The position numbers and the translations under genes are program-made. DNA of 30,335 nucleotides from NCBI GenBank assembly GCA_003427395.1, contig BFEA01000207.1:805817-836151 (forward strand). The letters are read 5' to 3'. Shown here in pieces: positions 28,661 to 30,335 of the stretch. The stretch comes from Chara braunii (taxonomy: Eukaryota > Streptophyta > Charophyceae > Charales > Characeae). The notes under the pieces were generated by a model that searched no databases, had not been told where the DNA came from, and saw nothing but the letters and a program-made list of their open reading frames with translations. Position 1 is the first letter of the stretch. Each line of letters begins with the position of its first letter.

Positions 28661-28747
28661 GGCCTTCGCGTGCCAGCTCAACACCTTAGGCCGCCTGTCG
28701 TCCCTGCGGTATCAGGCGGGCCTGCCGCCGATTTGCAGAGTTCCAGC

Positions 28748-29288
28748 CAGAGTCTATCCTGCATACAATTTTTCCAGTTTATCTGCCCATGAGGGGGGAG
28801 TTGTACTTTCCTTTTTTTTCCTTTGTCGCCATTCCTTCATCTTATGTACCCCTTTGAGCAGTTTTGACGGGGTTGGTTGGGGGCTTGGTTCTTCCTTATG
28901 ACTAGGGGGAGGTGGGTGGGAGGAGGAGGAGGTGGGTGGGAGGAGGAGGAGGCTGTGTCCGATATTCCCATCTCCTCCCTCTCCTGTCTGTCCCGCGGTC
29001 TCCAATCCATTGAGTGGTGTCTCATTGCCCCTTGGTACCAAACCACCCGTGCCTTTTCTTTCCCTTTCTTTCTATGTGCCTCATGTTTTAAGCTCGCCAT
29101 GCCTCTTCTGAGGACACGTCAAATGAATTTGATAATTTTTCCCTTGGTACGATCTACTGCTCTAGGTCCTAGAGAAGAGAGAGAGAGGTGAATTTTCCTC
29201 ACACGAGTCGCAATCTCGAACCAGGTAGGGTCAAGCAGGGTCAACTCCCATGCAGGTGGTCGATCTGTCAGTCGACCAGAACCTTAAT
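28748..29288 (-). mobile_element. 5'-only copy of the same LINE
   Basis: Closely similar to 25943-26454: 5' leader, small upstream ORF start (MASLKHEAHRKKGKEKARV) and the first codons of ORF1 (KYNSPLMG). The copy breaks off at about 28748. A 20-bp tandem duplication (GAGGTGGGTGGGAGGAGGAG) shifts the small ORF's frame, the stop at the ORF overlap has become TGG, and an 11-bp insertion follows. It is not functional. Confidence 0.85.
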
Positions 29289-29470
29289 CTCTCGAGTCCT
29301 TGCTACATACGAGAGGGCATTGGGCCCCTCAATTTTCACTCTACCTCTTCGAACTTCCCATGGAAAGCGTTCGCTACCCGATACGCATCCATCTTAAAAT
29401 GCCCGAATTGTGTGTCATCCTTGATTCTTTTTGACGGGAATCTCGCGTTATCTTGATTTCGTCCAATGAA
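29289..29470. other. Anonymous sequence
   Basis: Sequence beyond the LINE 5' boundary; no feature recognised. Confidence 0.5.
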
Positions 29471-29662
29471 TTATTCAATTTGAATTTCACTTGACATTTC
29501 GCCTGGGTCGAGGTCGGTAGGGTACACTCCATCATTAAAGCACATCTCCAGAAGAGACCTAATGCGTTCCTCATCTTCCCAATAGTCACGTTGTTCTGGA
29601 GGCGCAGCAGGTGGAGATCGTGCGTTCGTGCGGTCTCTTCCTACATCTTCGACATCTTCCAT
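29471..29662 (-). CDS. Unrecognised acidic 63-aa ORF
   Basis: Starts with ATG and reads MEDVEDVGRDRTNARSPPAA, then EQRDYWEDEERIRSLLEMCF, rich in Asp/Glu. Protein-like composition could continue in the overlapping frame to 29374 (ending GILRWMRIG) by one frameshift. No domain is recognised. It could be the start of a transposon or host gene fragment. Confidence 0.25.
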   Translation of the reverse strand: MEDVEDVGRDRTNARSPPAAPPEQRDYWEDEERIRSLLEMCFNDGVYPTDLDPGEMSSEIQIE

Positions 29663-30077
29663 GGTGCTCTCGTTCTTGAACTAAGGTCTAGTCCCGACCT
29701 CCAAATTCCTGTCCCTCTTCCTATTCTCTCACTCAACTCCTCAATTACCTTTGAGTCTTACTGGAGGGCGTCGGGATCGATCGAACGACAAAGTAGCTAA
29801 GGCAGCGAACGTGGTTCATCACCACAACTGTTCAACCCGCCTCGCGGGTGAGTGCCGGAATTCCTGAGGCGCTATCTCGTTGGTAGCGTCTCGAGCGACC
29901 GTCAGACTGTGTTACCGGACCGGTACCGCTAGGACAGAGCGCTTGGCGCTGGCTGCTGCGTTCGGCGACGCCGCTCCTTATGATTTGCTTTGCAATATAA
30001 TATAACATGTGACTGCTTGTGTGAATAACAGCTCCCGCATGTTCCCTCGTTGGAGGCTTGAGCACGAATGTGGCTGC
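29663..30077. other. Anonymous sequence
   Basis: No gene recognised. Several short dyads (for example ACCGGACCGGT near 29915-29925) occur. Confidence 0.5.
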
Positions 30078-30278
30078 TACGGGTTTTCCGTAATACTATA
30101 ATGACAATAAAAAAGGCATGAAAGGCCGTCCTGTCCAGATTTGACAGGTAATTGAATTGGTTGGGCTTATAGAATTAGCCTTTAAAAAAAAAAAAAAAAA
30201 AAAAATCTGTCGAATCAGGACAGGAGGGCCTTTCAGGCCTTTTTTTATTGTCATTATAGTATTACGGGGAACCCCGTA
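30078..30278. mobile_element. MITE-like element, about 72-bp terminal inverted repeats
   Basis: The left end, starting TACGGGTTTTCCGTAATACT, is the imperfect reverse complement of the right end, which finishes AGTATTACGGGGAACCCCGT plus A. Arms extend about 72 bp through GACAATAAAAAA and GGCCxTCCTGTCC, with roughly eight mismatches. Each outer end is itself self-complementary (TACGGGGTTCCCCGTA-type). Total length is 201 bp, with an A-run (about 22 bases) near the centre and no coding capacity. The terminal TA on both sides could be a TA target-site duplication, as in Tc1/mariner-type MITEs, but superfamily is not assigned. Confidence 0.82.
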
Positions 30279-30302
30279 GGCAGATGTTTGGATTTGGTTT
30301 TA

Positions 30303-30306
<4 letters not shown>

Positions 30307-30335
<29 letters not shown>
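30307..30335. repeat. Poly(T) run at window end
   Basis: An uninterrupted T run extends to the last base. It could be the poly(A) tail of a minus-strand retroelement whose body lies outside the window. Confidence 0.9.

Overview
This looks like a gene-poor, repeat-saturated piece of a nuclear genome from a streptophyte (green plant or charophyte-grade alga). The pointers are: no dense prokaryote-style ORFs; very long dinucleotide microsatellites; plant-type non-LTR retrotransposons (LINEs with a DUF4283/CCHC-like ORF1 and a zf-RVT tail on ORF2); and a chloroplast trnK-UUU fragment with its group II intron domain V. A Chara-like alga is my best guess, but this is inference. I found no convincing intact host protein gene. 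Nearly every recognisable coding stretch is a broken transposable element.

Layout. 1-8250 is mostly anonymous sequence carrying microsatellites, short tandem duplications, a 0.5-kb foldback (3595-4093), a 140-bp tRNA-derived SINE with 26-bp flanking direct repeats (5035-5226), a second tRNA-like head (7190-7250) and a 181-bp tandem duplication (7441-7804). 8252-12476 holds a degenerate Penelope-like element (PLE). A GIY-YIG nuclease domain lies upstream of the reverse-transcriptase fingers motifs, the permuted order described for Chlamys/Naiad PLEs. A Cys/His-rich cassette follows, and partial copies lie on the 5' side, one inverted and one direct. 12477-15645 has a LINE-type 3' tail, a long (TC)n, a minus-strand coding remnant with a 106-bp tandem duplication, and a LINE ORF2 C-terminus. 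15646-17960 is anonymous. 17960-18966 is plastid-derived (trnK intron end, domain V and 3' exon), interrupted by an N gap and ending in a perfect 95-bp-arm palindrome. 19858-20270 is a tandem array of CACGTG/CATGTG motifs.

20620-29290 is dominated by LINEs: a plus-strand ORF2 end (20697-21360); a minus-strand element with 5' leader, small upstream ORF, ORF1 and the ORF2 C-terminus but no endonuclease or RT palm (22231-26454); an AATC-rich satellite-like stretch; and a second, 5'-only copy of the same LINE (28748-29288). The window closes with an unrecognised ORF and a 201-bp MITE-like element with self-complementary ends (30078-30278).

The coding pieces do not form a pathway; they are parasitic elements and their remains. 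The most notable are the permuted PLE with its adjacent Cys/His cassette, the LINE's overlapping upstream ORF, and the trnK palindrome.
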